A DNA stretch of 64,000 nt from Rhizobiales bacterium Ga0077537 (GCA_001464955.1 LNEM01000010.1:1-64000), one strand, 5' to 3'; counted from the first letter of the stretch, positions 16,876-26,149 are shown. Notes: generated by a model not told the origin, from the sequence alone. Translations and numbers: made by a program.

Positions 16876-18480
16876 ATGCCGCACAGTCCCTCCAGCACCG
16901 ACGTCACCGTGCGGCACTTCAGATCGATTGTCATCTGGCCGGTCGAGGTCGTCCGTGACGTGCACCCCGACAGCTCTGCGTGCGAAGCGCGGTTCGAGGC
17001 CGCCGGTCGGGGCGTCTGGCAGGTCGTCGAGGACGAGATCGGCAATCCCGACCTGCCGCTGCAGGAGCGCCACTACCGTGAATTCGTCAGCTTCCTGCCG
17101 CACGTGCAGCGGTTCATTTATGGCGACGTCGAGGGACGGATCAGCGATCTGAAGCCCGGCGAAGCGCCGCTCAGAGTCTACCGGCGCAAAGACGTGCAGT
17201 CGGTGAGGATCCAGCTCAGGGCCGGAGAGCAACCGGTCGTTGCGCAGGTGAGCCATCTCGATCTCCACTTCTTCCACGACGTCGACGTGGCGATCCTCGC
17301 CTGCGAGCTGGCTCTCGACGACGTGCCGCTCAACGTGGCGCACGAGATCATGTACCGGTTCGGGCGCGCCTATCCGCCCGGCTGGTCGGAGACGGGGGAG
17401 CCACTGCACTGCCCGGCGCTCGTCGAATGGCTCGACGGCGAGGGTCTGGTGCTGGCGCGGTCCGACTACGAGAACCGGGCCCGATACATGGAGTCCGTTG
17501 GTCGTGCCCGGTCGCCCGCCTTCTCGGCGCACTGGGAGTTCCTGCTGGCGCCGTTGACACCCTACGGCGCGCGGAGGGCAGGTACGCTCCAGTTCCGGCA
17601 GATCGAGTACTATCGTCTGCCGCAGATGGCGTTCCTGTCGGTCCCGGACATGGCGGCGCTCGACCGGCAGGAGTACATCCGGCTGACGTTCGCTTCCGGC
17701 TCGGGCCGGGGCCTCCCGTACTCGGACCGGCACCTTGCGGATTTCGAGCGCAACCACTGCTACGACCGGTTCTTCTACGAGAACCCGCGGGACGGCACGG
17801 CGAGTACGCGGTTCCTGCTCTGCGGACACGCGTTCACGGTCGTCACGGATGCGGATGCCGCGTTTGCGCACGACAACGAGCGGGGCCTGCTCGGGCAATT
17901 CCGCCACCAGTACTACCTGCTGTTCCTGATTGCACATTTCCACAAAGCGGCACTGCTGATGCTCTCCGACCGACTGGTCGCGGCCATCAAGCGCCTGGAA
18001 GTGCAGAGCTCGCGCTCGACCGTCCGCTTCCGATCCGAGATCTATGCCTTGCAGGAAGCGTTCATGAGCTTCACGCAGCGCTACTGGATCGGCGACGCTT
18101 CGCACCAGGATCAGGCTCGTGATCTGTTCCGCATGCTGCGCCGGCAGCTCGACACAGAGGCGACCTACCGCGATCTCAGAAGCGAGATCTTCGACAGCGT
18201 GCAGTACCTCGACAGCGACGTGCTCCGGCGGCAGACCGGCTCCATGCACCGGCTCACGGCCGTCACGATCCTGGGCCTGATCGGCACGGTGGCAACCGGC
18301 TTCCTCGGCATGAACCTGATCGCGGCGGCCGATGCGCCGCTCGGGACGAGGCTCACCATCTTCGGCGTCGTGCTCGCGTCGACGGCGCTCGTGATCCTGC
18401 TGGTCGTGGTGGCATCGCGGCCGCTGACGGCACTTTTCGACAGGATCTCGGGCGAGCATAGGAACGGGGTGGAACCATGA
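16876..18480 (+). CDS. CorA-like membrane protein (534 aa)
   Basis: Large cytoplasmic N-terminal part (about residues 1-470) followed by two predicted membrane helices at the C-terminus. The first helix region reads TILGLIGTVATGFLGMNLIA, which contains Gly-Met-Asn, the selectivity signature of CorA divalent-cation channels; the second is LTIFGVVLASTALVILLVVV. The usual residues following GMN in CorA are not conserved, and the N-terminal domain is longer than in CorA. Probably a divergent CorA-like cation transporter of the inner membrane. The start at 16876 follows GGAG; the longer frame overlaps the rpsI terminator region. Confidence 0.65.
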   Translation: MPHSPSSTDVTVRHFRSIVIWPVEVVRDVHPDSSACEARFEAAGRGVWQVVEDEIGNPDLPLQERHYREFVSFLPHVQRFIYGDVEGRISDLKPGEAPLRVYRRKDVQSVRIQLRAGEQPVVAQVSHLDLHFFHDVDVAILACELALDDVPLNVAHEIMYRFGRAYPPGWSETGEPLHCPALVEWLDGEGLVLARSDYENRARYMESVGRARSPAFSAHWEFLLAPLTPYGARRAGTLQFRQIEYYRLPQMAFLSVPDMAALDRQEYIRLTFASGSGRGLPYSDRHLADFERNHCYDRFFYENPRDGTASTRFLLCGHAFTVVTDADAAFAHDNERGLLGQFRHQYYLLFLIAHFHKAALLMLSDRLVAAIKRLEVQSSRSTVRFRSEIYALQEAFMSFTQRYWIGDASHQDQARDLFRMLRRQLDTEATYRDLRSEIFDSVQYLDSDVLRRQTGSMHRLTAVTILGLIGTVATGFLGMNLIAAADAPLGTRLTIFGVVLASTALVILLVVVASRPLTALFDRISGEHRNGVEP

Positions 18481-18561
18481 TCACCGTCGTCGGTTGAGCA
18501 CGCTGGCTGCCCGGTCCATGGTTGGGGCGACGTGACAGCCCGTGGCCGGAGCTTTCAGCAC

Positions 18562-19329
18562 ATGATTCCGACGCACAACAGCATTGCCTATTCGGCCACG
18601 CCGGTCACCACCTATGGCGCCATAGCGCTCTGCGTCCTCGCGTTCGGGTACCAGCTGACCCTCGGCAGCCCGCAGGTCGAGCGCTTTCTCCTCGACTACG
18701 CCCTTGTACCGGCGCGCTACACAGACAGTGCCTTCGCGGCGAAGCATGGCCTCGACCGCACGAACCTGGTTCCCTTCCTCACGAGCATGTTCCTGCACGG
18801 CGGACTTCTGCACATCGCCTCCAACCTGTGGGTACTGTGGGTTCTCGGCCCGGCGCTGGAGGATCGGCTCGGCGTCGCCCGCTATGTCGCGCTCTATGTG
18901 CTGGCGGGGTTCGCCGCAGGACTGCTCCACCTCGTGACGAACTTCTCCTCCACCGTGCCGGCGCTCGGCGCTTCGGGGGCGATCGCGGGGGTGATCGGAG
19001 CATACGCGCGGCGATTCCCCTATGCCTGGGTCAACCTGCTGCAACCGGTGGGGATCATTCCCGTCTTCTTCATGCTGCCGGTGATGGTGTTCGCGGGGCT
19101 CTGGTTCCTCACCCAACTCGTCAGCGGCGCCGGCACTCTGCTCATGCCGGGGCAGACAGGCGGAGTCGCGTGGTGGGCCCACGTCGGCGGATTTCTCGCC
19201 GGCTGGTTTCTGGTCGGGCGACTGGCTCAGCCCGCCGGCCCGGCAGAGCAGGCGCGTGACGCGGCCGACTCGCTGATGTGGCCGTGGCACTGGTGGAGCC
19301 GCTGGATGGGGTGGTGGTGGCGGCGGTGA
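18562..19329 (+). CDS. Rhomboid family intramembrane serine protease (255 aa)
   Basis: Inner-membrane protease cleaving within transmembrane segments. Several hydrophobic helices are visible, with MFLHGGLLHIASNLWVLWVLG (residues 76-96), the catalytic Ser138 in LGASGAIAG and His207 in WWAHVGGFLAG. The C-terminus is a short cytosolic tail rich in Trp. ATG 18562 is chosen with GGAG ten bases upstream; a GTG at 18532 would add ten residues. Substrates are unknown. Confidence 0.92.
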   Translation: MIPTHNSIAYSATPVTTYGAIALCVLAFGYQLTLGSPQVERFLLDYALVPARYTDSAFAAKHGLDRTNLVPFLTSMFLHGGLLHIASNLWVLWVLGPALEDRLGVARYVALYVLAGFAAGLLHLVTNFSSTVPALGASGAIAGVIGAYARRFPYAWVNLLQPVGIIPVFFMLPVMVFAGLWFLTQLVSGAGTLLMPGQTGGVAWWAHVGGFLAGWFLVGRLAQPAGPAEQARDAADSLMWPWHWWSRWMGWWWRR

Positions 19330-19433
19330 CGCGCTGTCCGTGCCGATCGCGGCGGCGGGGCGGCTCACATGAACGTTGACTTCGGCCGCCCGACGCGTCG
19401 TTCTGGCGCCCGAACACACGGCGGAGCCTCGCG

Positions 19434-20216
19434 ATGCGGATTGCGACCTGGAACATCAACGGCGTGAAAGCACGCATCGACACGCTGCTCCAGTGGCTGC
19501 GCCTCGCGGAGCCGGACGTCGTCTGCCTGCAGGAGATCAAGAGCGTCGACGAGGGCTTTCCGGCAAGCGATATCGAGGCGCTCGGCTACAACGTGGCGGT
19601 GCACGGACAGAAGGGCTTCAACGGCGTCGCCATTCTCTCGAAGCACCCACTTGATGACGTGCGGCGGGGACTACCCGGTGACCCGGACGATCTGCAAGCG
19701 CGTTACATCGAGGCCGTAGTGTCGTTGCCCGAGAGCGTCGTTCGCGTCGGTGGCCTCTATCTGCCGAACGGGAACCCGATCGGGACCGACAAGTTCACGT
19801 ACAAACTCGCGTGGCTCGCCCGGCTCGAGGCGCACGCCAAGGACCTGCTGACACTCGAGGAGCCGCTCGTTCTCTGCGGGGACTACAACATCATTCCCGA
19901 GCCTGCCGACGCGAAGACGCCCGCCGCTTGGGTCGACGACGCGCTCTATCAACCGCAGTCACGCGCGGCGTGGCGGCGGCTTCTGGCCCTCGGCTTCACG
20001 GATGCCGTGCGCGCCTGCGATGCGGGGGCTGGCGTCTACTCGTTCTGGGACTATCAGGCCGGCGCCTGGCAGAAGGACAACGGCATCCGGATCGACCATC
20101 TCCTGCTGTCGCCACGCGCGGCGGACCGGCTCGTCGCAGCGGGCGTCGACCGGGCGCCGCGCGGCTGGGACAAGCCGTCGGATCACACGCCGGTCTGGAT
20201 CGAACTCGACGTGTGA
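19434..20216 (+). CDS. xthA: Exodeoxyribonuclease III
   Basis: Mg-dependent AP endonuclease/3'-exonuclease of the exonuclease-endonuclease-phosphatase fold, acting in base excision repair. MRIATWNINGVKAR, VCLQEIKSVDEGFP with the metal-binding Glu, LCGDYNIIPEPAD with the catalytic Asp-Asn pair, and IRIDHLLLSP plus the final KPSDHTPVWIEL with catalytic Asp-His are all present. Length of 260 residues is normal. It is convergent with cynS. Confidence 0.96.
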   Translation: MRIATWNINGVKARIDTLLQWLRLAEPDVVCLQEIKSVDEGFPASDIEALGYNVAVHGQKGFNGVAILSKHPLDDVRRGLPGDPDDLQARYIEAVVSLPESVVRVGGLYLPNGNPIGTDKFTYKLAWLARLEAHAKDLLTLEEPLVLCGDYNIIPEPADAKTPAAWVDDALYQPQSRAAWRRLLALGFTDAVRACDAGAGVYSFWDYQAGAWQKDNGIRIDHLLLSPRAADRLVAAGVDRAPRGWDKPSDHTPVWIELDV

Positions 20217-20297
20217 GCGCGGCGTCGGCGCACGGTGGCGGGCCGGCACCCCCGCCCCCGACAGAGGCACCGGCCGTTCACCGCGCCCCGCCGCGTG

Positions 20298-20786
20298 TCA
20301 CTCCTCCTTGAAGCCGTAGGCCGGAACGCCCTGCTCGTTCTCGTAGTACTTGAACGGCAGGAACTTGCCGGACATCGTGATCTTGACCCGATCGCCCTTC
20401 TCGTTCGGCAGACGCTCCATCTGCATGTCGAAGTCGATCGCCGACATGATGCCGTCGCCGAACTGCTCCTCGATCAGGACCTTCCAGGCCGGGCTGTTGA
20501 CCAGCACCAGTTCATAGAAGCGATAGATCAGCGGGTCTGTCGGCGGCATCGGCGTGCCAGTGCCACGCATGGGCACCTCGTTGAGCATCTTCTCCTCGAG
20601 CGGCGACAGGCCGAACAGCGTGGCGGCCTTCTTCGCGAGGGGCTTCACGAGCTTGTGCTGGCCAAGCAGCGCGCCGACGACGAGCACGGGGCTCATGCCG
20701 CCGATCTCGCTCGTGATGTAGGCCCAGGTCCAGTCCTTCTCACGCTTGATGTCGAGGATCTTCTCGGTGAGCTGCTGACGGTTCAT
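20298..20786 (-). CDS. cynS: Cyanate hydratase (cyanase)
   Basis: Converts cyanate plus bicarbonate to ammonia and CO2, giving cyanate detoxification and nitrogen supply. The catalytic triad of cyanases is intact: Arg89 and Glu92 in LIYRFYELV and Ser115 in GDGIMSAIDF, with the same spacing as the E. coli enzyme (Arg96, Glu99, Ser122). The N-terminal helical domain and C-terminal KYYENEQGVPAYGFKEE tail are standard. It is the last gene of a minus-strand operon with the ABC transporter, four bases after the ATPase gene. No cynT-like carbonic anhydrase lies nearby. Confidence 0.96.
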   Translation of the reverse strand: MNRQQLTEKILDIKREKDWTWAYITSEIGGMSPVLVVGALLGQHKLVKPLAKKAATLFGLSPLEEKMLNEVPMRGTGTPMPPTDPLIYRFYELVLVNSPAWKVLIEEQFGDGIMSAIDFDMQMERLPNEKGDRVKITMSGKFLPFKYYENEQGVPAYGFKEE

Positions 20787-20790
20787 CGGT

Positions 20791-21849
20791 CTATCTGCCT
20801 CTTGGCTGGGTTTCGGTGAAGGGGCGGTTTCGGCGTGGCGGCCCAGAACCTTCAAGGACGGCGGTCCGTCCGTCGCCGCGTGCGACGAGGCGGGGGAAGG
20901 CCGGGCGCGAACGGCGCGGGTCGGGGCGCGAACGGGTCGATTGGGAGACGAGGGTCGTCGGTGCATCGGTCGGTCCATTGGCACGTGTCTCGCCTGCAAC
21001 GGGGCGGACGATGGGGGGCGATCGGTAGTTGGCCTTCTCGGCCCCGACGCCGCCGGCCAATTCGCGGGACCGGGTGACGAGGAACTCGAGGAGGTGGTTG
21101 CGGAGCGGGTAGTAGTTCGGATGACGGTGCATCTCCGTCCGCTGGCGGTCGGCGGGGAGCGTGTTCTCGACGATCTCGGCGATGCGGGCCCGCGGGCCAT
21201 TCGTCATCAGCACGATCTTGTCGGCGAGGAGCATCGCCTCGTCGATGTCGTGTGTGATCATGAAGATGGTCTGGTCAGTGGCCCGACGGATGGAGAGGAC
21301 CTCGTCCTGGAGCGAGCCACGGGTCAGCGCATCGAGCGCCGAGAAGGGCTCGTCCATCAGCAGGATCTTCGGCTCGACGGCGAGCGCGCGGGCGATGCCG
21401 ACGCGCTGGCGCATGCCGCCCGATAGTTGCGCCGGCTTCTTGGCCTCGGCGCCCTCCAGATGCACGAGCGACAGATAGCGCCGCGCATGCTCCTTCACCC
21501 TGGCCGCCGACCAGTCGCGATGGCGCGATGCGACGCCGAGTTCGATGTTCCGTTCGGCCGAAAGCCACGGCATCAGGGCGTGGCTCTGGAAGATCACGGC
21601 GCGGTCGAGGCTCGGGCCATCGAGTGCCTGTTCGCCGACGATGACGACGCCCTCGGTCGGCCGGTCAAGACCCGCGAGAATGTTCAGGATCGTCGACTTG
21701 CCGCAACCCGAGTGGCCGATGATGCAGACGAACTCGCCGGGGTCGACCGAGAACCAGAGGTTCTCGAAGACGGTCAGCATCCCCTTGCCTCTCGGTTCCG
21801 GAAAGCGTTTGGCGAGGCCCTCCACGCGGATGAGTGGCTTCTTGGTCAT
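20791..21849 (-). CDS. ABC transporter ATP-binding protein, nitrate/cyanate type (352 aa)
   Basis: ATPase of a NrtD/CynD/TauB-like importer. Walker A is GHSGCGKST, the signature is LSGGMRQRVGIARA, Walker B is ILLMDEPFSALD, and the H-loop is MITHDIDEA. The conserved domain ends near residue 265 (HLLEFLVTRSREL); about 85 further residues form a Pro/Arg-rich, probably disordered tail that homologues usually lack. ATG 21849 follows AGGGGG. It lies between the permease and cynS genes, which points to cyanate (or nitrate/nitrite) as substrate. Confidence 0.9.
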   Translation of the reverse strand: MTKKPLIRVEGLAKRFPEPRGKGMLTVFENLWFSVDPGEFVCIIGHSGCGKSTILNILAGLDRPTEGVVIVGEQALDGPSLDRAVIFQSHALMPWLSAERNIELGVASRHRDWSAARVKEHARRYLSLVHLEGAEAKKPAQLSGGMRQRVGIARALAVEPKILLMDEPFSALDALTRGSLQDEVLSIRRATDQTIFMITHDIDEAMLLADKIVLMTNGPRARIAEIVENTLPADRQRTEMHRHPNYYPLRNHLLEFLVTRSRELAGGVGAEKANYRSPPIVRPVAGETRANGPTDAPTTLVSQSTRSRPDPRRSRPAFPRLVARGDGRTAVLEGSGPPRRNRPFTETQPRGR

Positions 21850-21863
21850 GGTTCCCCCTGGCG

Positions 21864-22703
21864 TCAATCGGCGTACGAGACGTAGCGCTGGAGGCGAGCC
21901 ATCATCTGGTCGAGCAACATGCCCACCAATCCGATCAGCAGGATGGCGATGATCACATTGGTGATCGACAGGTTGTTCCACTCGTTCCAGACGAAATAGC
22001 CGATACCGGTGCCGCCCACGAGCATCTCGGCCGCGACGATGACGAGCCACGCGATGCCGATCGAGATCCGCATGCCGGTCAGGATCGTGGGAGCGGCCGC
22101 AGGCAGGATGACCTTGAAGGCCGTCCGCCACGTCCCGAGTTCGAGCGTGCGCGCGACGTTGATCCAGTCCTTGCGGACGGTCGCGACGCCGAACGCGGTG
22201 TTGAGCAACATCGGCCACACGGAGCATATGAAGATCACGAAGATCGCGGACGTGTTGCTGTCCTTGATCGTGTAGAGGGCGAGCGGCATCCAGGCGAGCG
22301 GCGAGATCGGTTTCAGGAGCTGGATGAACGGATCCAGCGCCCGGCTCATCAGCGGTGACATGCCGATGAGGAAGCCGAGCGGAACGGCCAGCAGAATGGC
22401 CAGCCCGTAACCGAGAAGAACCCGGGCCAAAGAGTAGGCGAGCTGAATGCCGACGCCCTTGTCGTTCGGGCCGTTGTCATAGAACGGGCTGCGCAAGTGC
22501 TCCCATAGTTTGGCGCCGACGTCGAGCGGACCCGGCATGGCGGACTTGCCCTGGGTTGCGGTCTGTCCCAGCAACTTTGCGTACTCGGGATCGAGGGTCT
22601 GCGTCGGTCCGCTGCCGGACACGGCCACCTGCCAGGCCAAGAGGAACATGACCAGAAGGGCGATCGAGACGATCGCCGCCTTGAGTTGCTGCGAGCCTGC
22701 CAT
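21864..22703 (-). CDS. ABC transporter permease, NrtB/SsuC type (279 aa)
   Basis: Inner-membrane permease of the binding-protein-dependent family. An N-terminal helix (IVSIALLVMFLLAWQVAV) is followed by about five more, and the EAA-like loop appears as ARTLELGTWRTAFKVILPAAAPTILTGMRISIGIAW. It lies 14 bases before the ATPase gene and 6 bases after the binding-protein gene, so all are one operon with cynS. Confidence 0.92.
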   Translation of the reverse strand: MAGSQQLKAAIVSIALLVMFLLAWQVAVSGSGPTQTLDPEYAKLLGQTATQGKSAMPGPLDVGAKLWEHLRSPFYDNGPNDKGVGIQLAYSLARVLLGYGLAILLAVPLGFLIGMSPLMSRALDPFIQLLKPISPLAWMPLALYTIKDSNTSAIFVIFICSVWPMLLNTAFGVATVRKDWINVARTLELGTWRTAFKVILPAAAPTILTGMRISIGIAWLVIVAAEMLVGGTGIGYFVWNEWNNLSITNVIIAILLIGLVGMLLDQMMARLQRYVSYAD

Positions 22704-22709
22704 GGCTGA

Positions 22710-24068
22710 TCAGGTCCGCTTGATCGCGAAGCTTTCGATATAGGCTTCGGGCTTCGCCGGATCGAACGTCTTGCCCATGACGACGAAGGTTTTCGTGGTC
22801 GTCGTGGGGGGCGTCAGGCCGACTTCCTTCATGAGCTTGGCGGCGTCGGTGGCGAGGTACACCTGCTGGGCCACCTTCTGGTAGTCGATGTCGCCCTTGA
22901 TCTGCCCCCAGCGCTTCATCTGCGTCAGGATCCAGATCGCGAAGCTCTCCCAGGGGAATGGGTCGAAGTCGATGCGATCCGGCACCGTCTGTACCTTGCC
23001 CAGGCCGTCGGCGAAGGTTCCGGTGAGCACCTGTTCGACCACCGTCACCGGCTGGTTCAGGTAATTGGCCGGCGCGATCGCCTCGGCGATCTGCTTCCTG
23101 TTTTCGGCCTTGGTCGCGAACGCGGTGGCATCGATGATGGCTTTGAGCAGCGCCTTGTAGGTGTTCGGCAACTCGGTGACGAACTGCTGGCTGGCGGCGA
23201 AGGCGCAGCAGGGATGGCGATCCCAGATCTCCTTCGAAAGAATATGGATAAAGCCGACGCCGTCGAACACTGCGCGCTGGTTGACAGGGTCTGGTGCCAG
23301 GAAGCCGTCGATGTTGTCTGCTCGCAGGTTCGCCACCATCTCGGGCGGCGGCACGGAGCGGATCTGCACGTCCTTGTCGGGGTCGAGGCCATGCTCGGCC
23401 AAGTAGTACCGCAGCAGGTAGTTGTGCATCGAGTAGTCGAAGGGCACCGCGAACTTGAAGCCCTTCCACGTCTTCGGGTCGCGGCGATCCTTGTGCTTCA
23501 TAGCCAGCGTGATGGCCTGCCCGTTGATGTTCTCGACGGCCGGCATCGTGTAGGGGATCGGGTTCGAGCCGGCGCCGATCGTGATGGCGAGCGGCATCGG
23601 CGAGAGCATGTGGGCTGCGTCGTATTCCTTGTTGATCGTCTTGTCGCGCACCACGGCCCAACCGGCCGTCTTGATCACCTCCACGTCGAGGCCGTGTTTC
23701 TTATAGAAGCCCATCGGGTGCGCCATGATGATCGGCGTGGCGCAGGTGATGGGAATGAAACCGACCTTGAGGTTGGTCTTCTCCGGGGTAGTGCCTTGTG
23801 CGAACGCATCCATGGCGTTGCCGAGCGGCAGGAACTGGCTTATGGCGGCTGCCGCCGTGGACGCGCCGACCGCCGTCAGGAATGCACGCCGCTGCATGTC
23901 GTTCGGAAACATGGCCCGCACAACGGCACTCTCGACGACCCGCTTGATGCGCTCGTCGGAATCCGCCGCCACAGCCTTGTCGTGATCGGACTGGGATGCA
24001 TGGCCGCCACAGCTGCAGCCGCTGCTCGACAGATCAGACTCCGAGTCGAACGGGTTCTTGAAGCTCAT
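22710..24068 (-). CDS. ABC transporter substrate-binding protein, NrtA/CynA-like (452 aa)
   Basis: Solute receptor of the nitrate/cyanate/bicarbonate family. An N-terminal region with a CSCGGH cluster (about residues 18-23) precedes a twin-arginine-like signal (QRRAFLTAVGASTAAAAISQ, about residues 58-77), so Tat export to the periplasm is likely. The mature part reads LKVGFIPITCATPIIMA and FDPFPWESFAIWILTQM, typical of NrtA. Start at 24068 (MSFKNPFD) is supported by GGGGAG upstream; the longer frame would cross the promoter. First gene of the operon, preceded by a sigma-54 promoter. Confidence 0.9.
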   Translation of the reverse strand: MSFKNPFDSESDLSSSGCSCGGHASQSDHDKAVAADSDERIKRVVESAVVRAMFPNDMQRRAFLTAVGASTAAAAISQFLPLGNAMDAFAQGTTPEKTNLKVGFIPITCATPIIMAHPMGFYKKHGLDVEVIKTAGWAVVRDKTINKEYDAAHMLSPMPLAITIGAGSNPIPYTMPAVENINGQAITLAMKHKDRRDPKTWKGFKFAVPFDYSMHNYLLRYYLAEHGLDPDKDVQIRSVPPPEMVANLRADNIDGFLAPDPVNQRAVFDGVGFIHILSKEIWDRHPCCAFAASQQFVTELPNTYKALLKAIIDATAFATKAENRKQIAEAIAPANYLNQPVTVVEQVLTGTFADGLGKVQTVPDRIDFDPFPWESFAIWILTQMKRWGQIKGDIDYQKVAQQVYLATDAAKLMKEVGLTPPTTTTKTFVVMGKTFDPAKPEAYIESFAIKRT

Positions 24069-24132
24069 CCGATTTGCTCCCCACACATCGATGCCGCGCG
24101 AGGAAATCGCGCGCGCTGTCGGGTGGGACACA

Positions 24133-24147
24133 GCAAACGGTGTGCCA
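24133..24147 (-). promoter_or_regulatory. Sigma-54 (RpoN) -24/-12 promoter of the cyanase operon
   Basis: On the minus strand TGGCAC, five bases, TTGC reads exactly as the RpoN consensus, with GG and GC ten bases apart as required. It lies 65 bases upstream of the binding-protein start, so the transcript would have a leader of about 50 bases. Nitrogen-limitation control through NtrC is expected for this class. A convincing NtrC enhancer pair was not found by eye. Confidence 0.75.
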
Positions 24148-24328
24148 AACCTGCACAAGCCGAAACATGTCTGAATTTCTGACACTCAGAACGGGACGCT
24201 TGCCGCCGAACCTGTCGGCAGGCAGCACACCTCGCCAGATAATCATGCAACTCGGGGATCAGCTGGGGGATTTGGCGGCAAGGCGCACGAATGCTACTGC
24301 CCAGTCTCGATGCGTCGTGCCGAGGCTT

Positions 24329-25411
24329 TCAGCGACGACCTTCGATGCGACCGATATCGAGCATGTTCCCCTGAACGGGCTGCCGCTCACTGGCAGTGGG
24401 GGTGCGGCGCGCCGTCTCGGTCGGCGTCGGCTCGCCCGGCGCCTCGAGCGCGGGCAGCGACGTGCCATCGGCACACGAGCGATACGGGCGCTCCGTCAGA
24501 CCGATCGTATCGCGCGGCTCCGTTCCAGGCCTGGGGGCGTATCGATGCCGGAAAGATGCGATGAGGCCGGCGGCCCCTTCCCGCACCCCTGCGGAGAGGC
24601 CACAGTAGATGCTCTGGTAGATGTCCTCGATCCAGATGCGCTCGTGCGGCGGCGCATTCTCGGCAGCGAGCGTGATCAGCGCCAAGGCCCGATCCGGGCT
24701 CTTGGGCAGGCCGCTCTTGCCGCGCCAATAGAGATCCGCGAGGAACGCCTGCGCACCGGGATGACCTGCCTGGCTCAGGGTGGAGAGCCAGTGCACGGCC
24801 TTGCGCGTATCGGGGCGCACACCTTCGCCGGCCAGATAGAGCTTGGCGAGCTCGAACTGGGCATCGTGGTCGCGGAAGAACGTCGCCGCCTCCTGGAAGT
24901 AGCCGGCGGCCCGCTCGGGGTTCGGCAGCAGGCCGATCTGAGGGATGCCACGCAGGACGTACCCAGCCACCGCCGTCAGGGCCTTGCCGACATAGACGGC
25001 GCGGGGATCGTCGTCGACGTCGATCCGGGCGGAATGCTCGACGACGATCGAGTTGTAGAGCTCGTAGGCGCGCTCATGATTCGTGAAGGGGGCGTTCGAG
25101 TCCGCGTAGAGCCGCGCCAGGGCGTACCGGCCCAGCACATGGCCGCGCTCGGAGGCGAAGCGAAGGGCCTGCTCGGCCAGGGCAAAATTGCCACCCCGAT
25201 GGGCCGACAGCCCCTGCTCAAAGGCGGCTTCGGGCGACACGAAGCGGACTTGCTCGCGGGCCGACACACCGGCAGGACCAAGCAACATCAGTGCGACGAT
25301 GGTAGCCAGCACGCCGCGGGCGAGATCGCGGCCCCGCTCGGCGCACCAGACCGACAGCGCGTCGGCCCCGTGCCTCGTCGTCGGTTCATGTCCCGGGTTT
25401 TCGAAGTCCAT
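24329..25411 (-). CDS. exoR: ExoR-like Sel1-repeat periplasmic protein (360 aa)
   Basis: An N-terminal hydrophobic export segment (about residues 33-52, ending in GPAGVSA) precedes a series of Sel1/TPR-like helical repeats: ALRFASERGHVLGRYALARLYA, AGYFQEAATFFRDHDAQFELAKLYLAGEGV, AVHWLSTLSQAGHPGAQAFLADLYWRGK. Layout and segments such as AVAGYVLRGIP match rhizobial ExoR, the periplasmic inhibitor of the ExoS/ChvI sensor system that controls exopolysaccharide and motility. The Pro/Thr-rich C-terminus is extra. Start at 25411 is chosen because AGGA is 6 bases upstream. Symbol is a homology guess; no ExoS/ChvI genes are in the window. Confidence 0.7.
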   Translation of the reverse strand: MDFENPGHEPTTRHGADALSVWCAERGRDLARGVLATIVALMLLGPAGVSAREQVRFVSPEAAFEQGLSAHRGGNFALAEQALRFASERGHVLGRYALARLYADSNAPFTNHERAYELYNSIVVEHSARIDVDDDPRAVYVGKALTAVAGYVLRGIPQIGLLPNPERAAGYFQEAATFFRDHDAQFELAKLYLAGEGVRPDTRKAVHWLSTLSQAGHPGAQAFLADLYWRGKSGLPKSPDRALALITLAAENAPPHERIWIEDIYQSIYCGLSAGVREGAAGLIASFRHRYAPRPGTEPRDTIGLTERPYRSCADGTSLPALEAPGEPTPTETARRTPTASERQPVQGNMLDIGRIEGRR

Positions 25412-25657
25412 CGTCATTCCTGAGACTGCCGTTCTAACGCTCCGGACCGGCACTGGCCCGTGCAGCAAAGGTTTCGTCCGGTCCTCGCCAATTGGCATAC
25501 TCCCCGATGCTCTGCCGACACGCACCATGCGAAGCAACTGGCGGACCAATTCCGTGACATCATCTGAGATGACCTTCGTCCGGGTTTGTGGCCCAAAAGA
25601 GGCGTCCGGCGACACACACAGTGTCGTGTTGGCCACACTCACCGAGAAGCGTGAGGA

Positions 25658-25954
25658 TCAGCTCCAGGGGATCGAGATCCAGCCGCCCGGCGTCGCCAGG
25701 GCCAGGGCGGCGCCGATCACCACCACGGCGGCGCCGAGCAGACCCAAGCGGTTGCGCACCACGCGCAAGAGTGCGGAGACCACGCCAGCGACCAGAGCCG
25801 GAAGCAGAAAGGCTGCAGCGACCACGATGGGGACCAGTGTCTGGTCGACAGGAAAGACGCCTCCGCTCCCGGCATTGGCGACCGTGGGCACGGCTGCCAT
25901 GGCTGCAAAGACCGGCATGGTGGCGTCGGGCCAACGGTACGTCGATAGACCCAT
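25658..25954 (-). CDS. Possible small membrane protein (98 aa)
   Basis: A short frame with two hydrophobic stretches: PVFAAMAAVPTVANA, which could be a signal, and LVPIVVAAAFLLPALVAGVV with a further VVVIGAALALA segment. No family is recognised, and no good ribosome binding site precedes the ATG at 25954 or an internal ATG at 25918. The codon pattern on this strand looks more natural than the overlapping frames. Tentative. Confidence 0.4.
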   Translation of the reverse strand: MGLSTYRWPDATMPVFAAMAAVPTVANAGSGGVFPVDQTLVPIVVAAAFLLPALVAGVVSALLRVVRNRLGLLGAAVVVIGAALALATPGGWISIPWS

Positions 25955-26149
25955 GAGGGACCGTCCGTTTCTCGTTTCGACCGCCAGCGCCCAGGGGCGC
26001 TCGGTCCGTCGGCGACCATGGCTAGCCCCTCAAGCTGGCGCGGCGGCGGCGCGAAAGGGGCAATCGCGTGGCAATCGAGCCGTTGCTGGATTGCAGAGGC
26101 CGCTGGTTGCCTGACGGATTGCTTCAGGGATTTGAAACGCCGGACGGGC

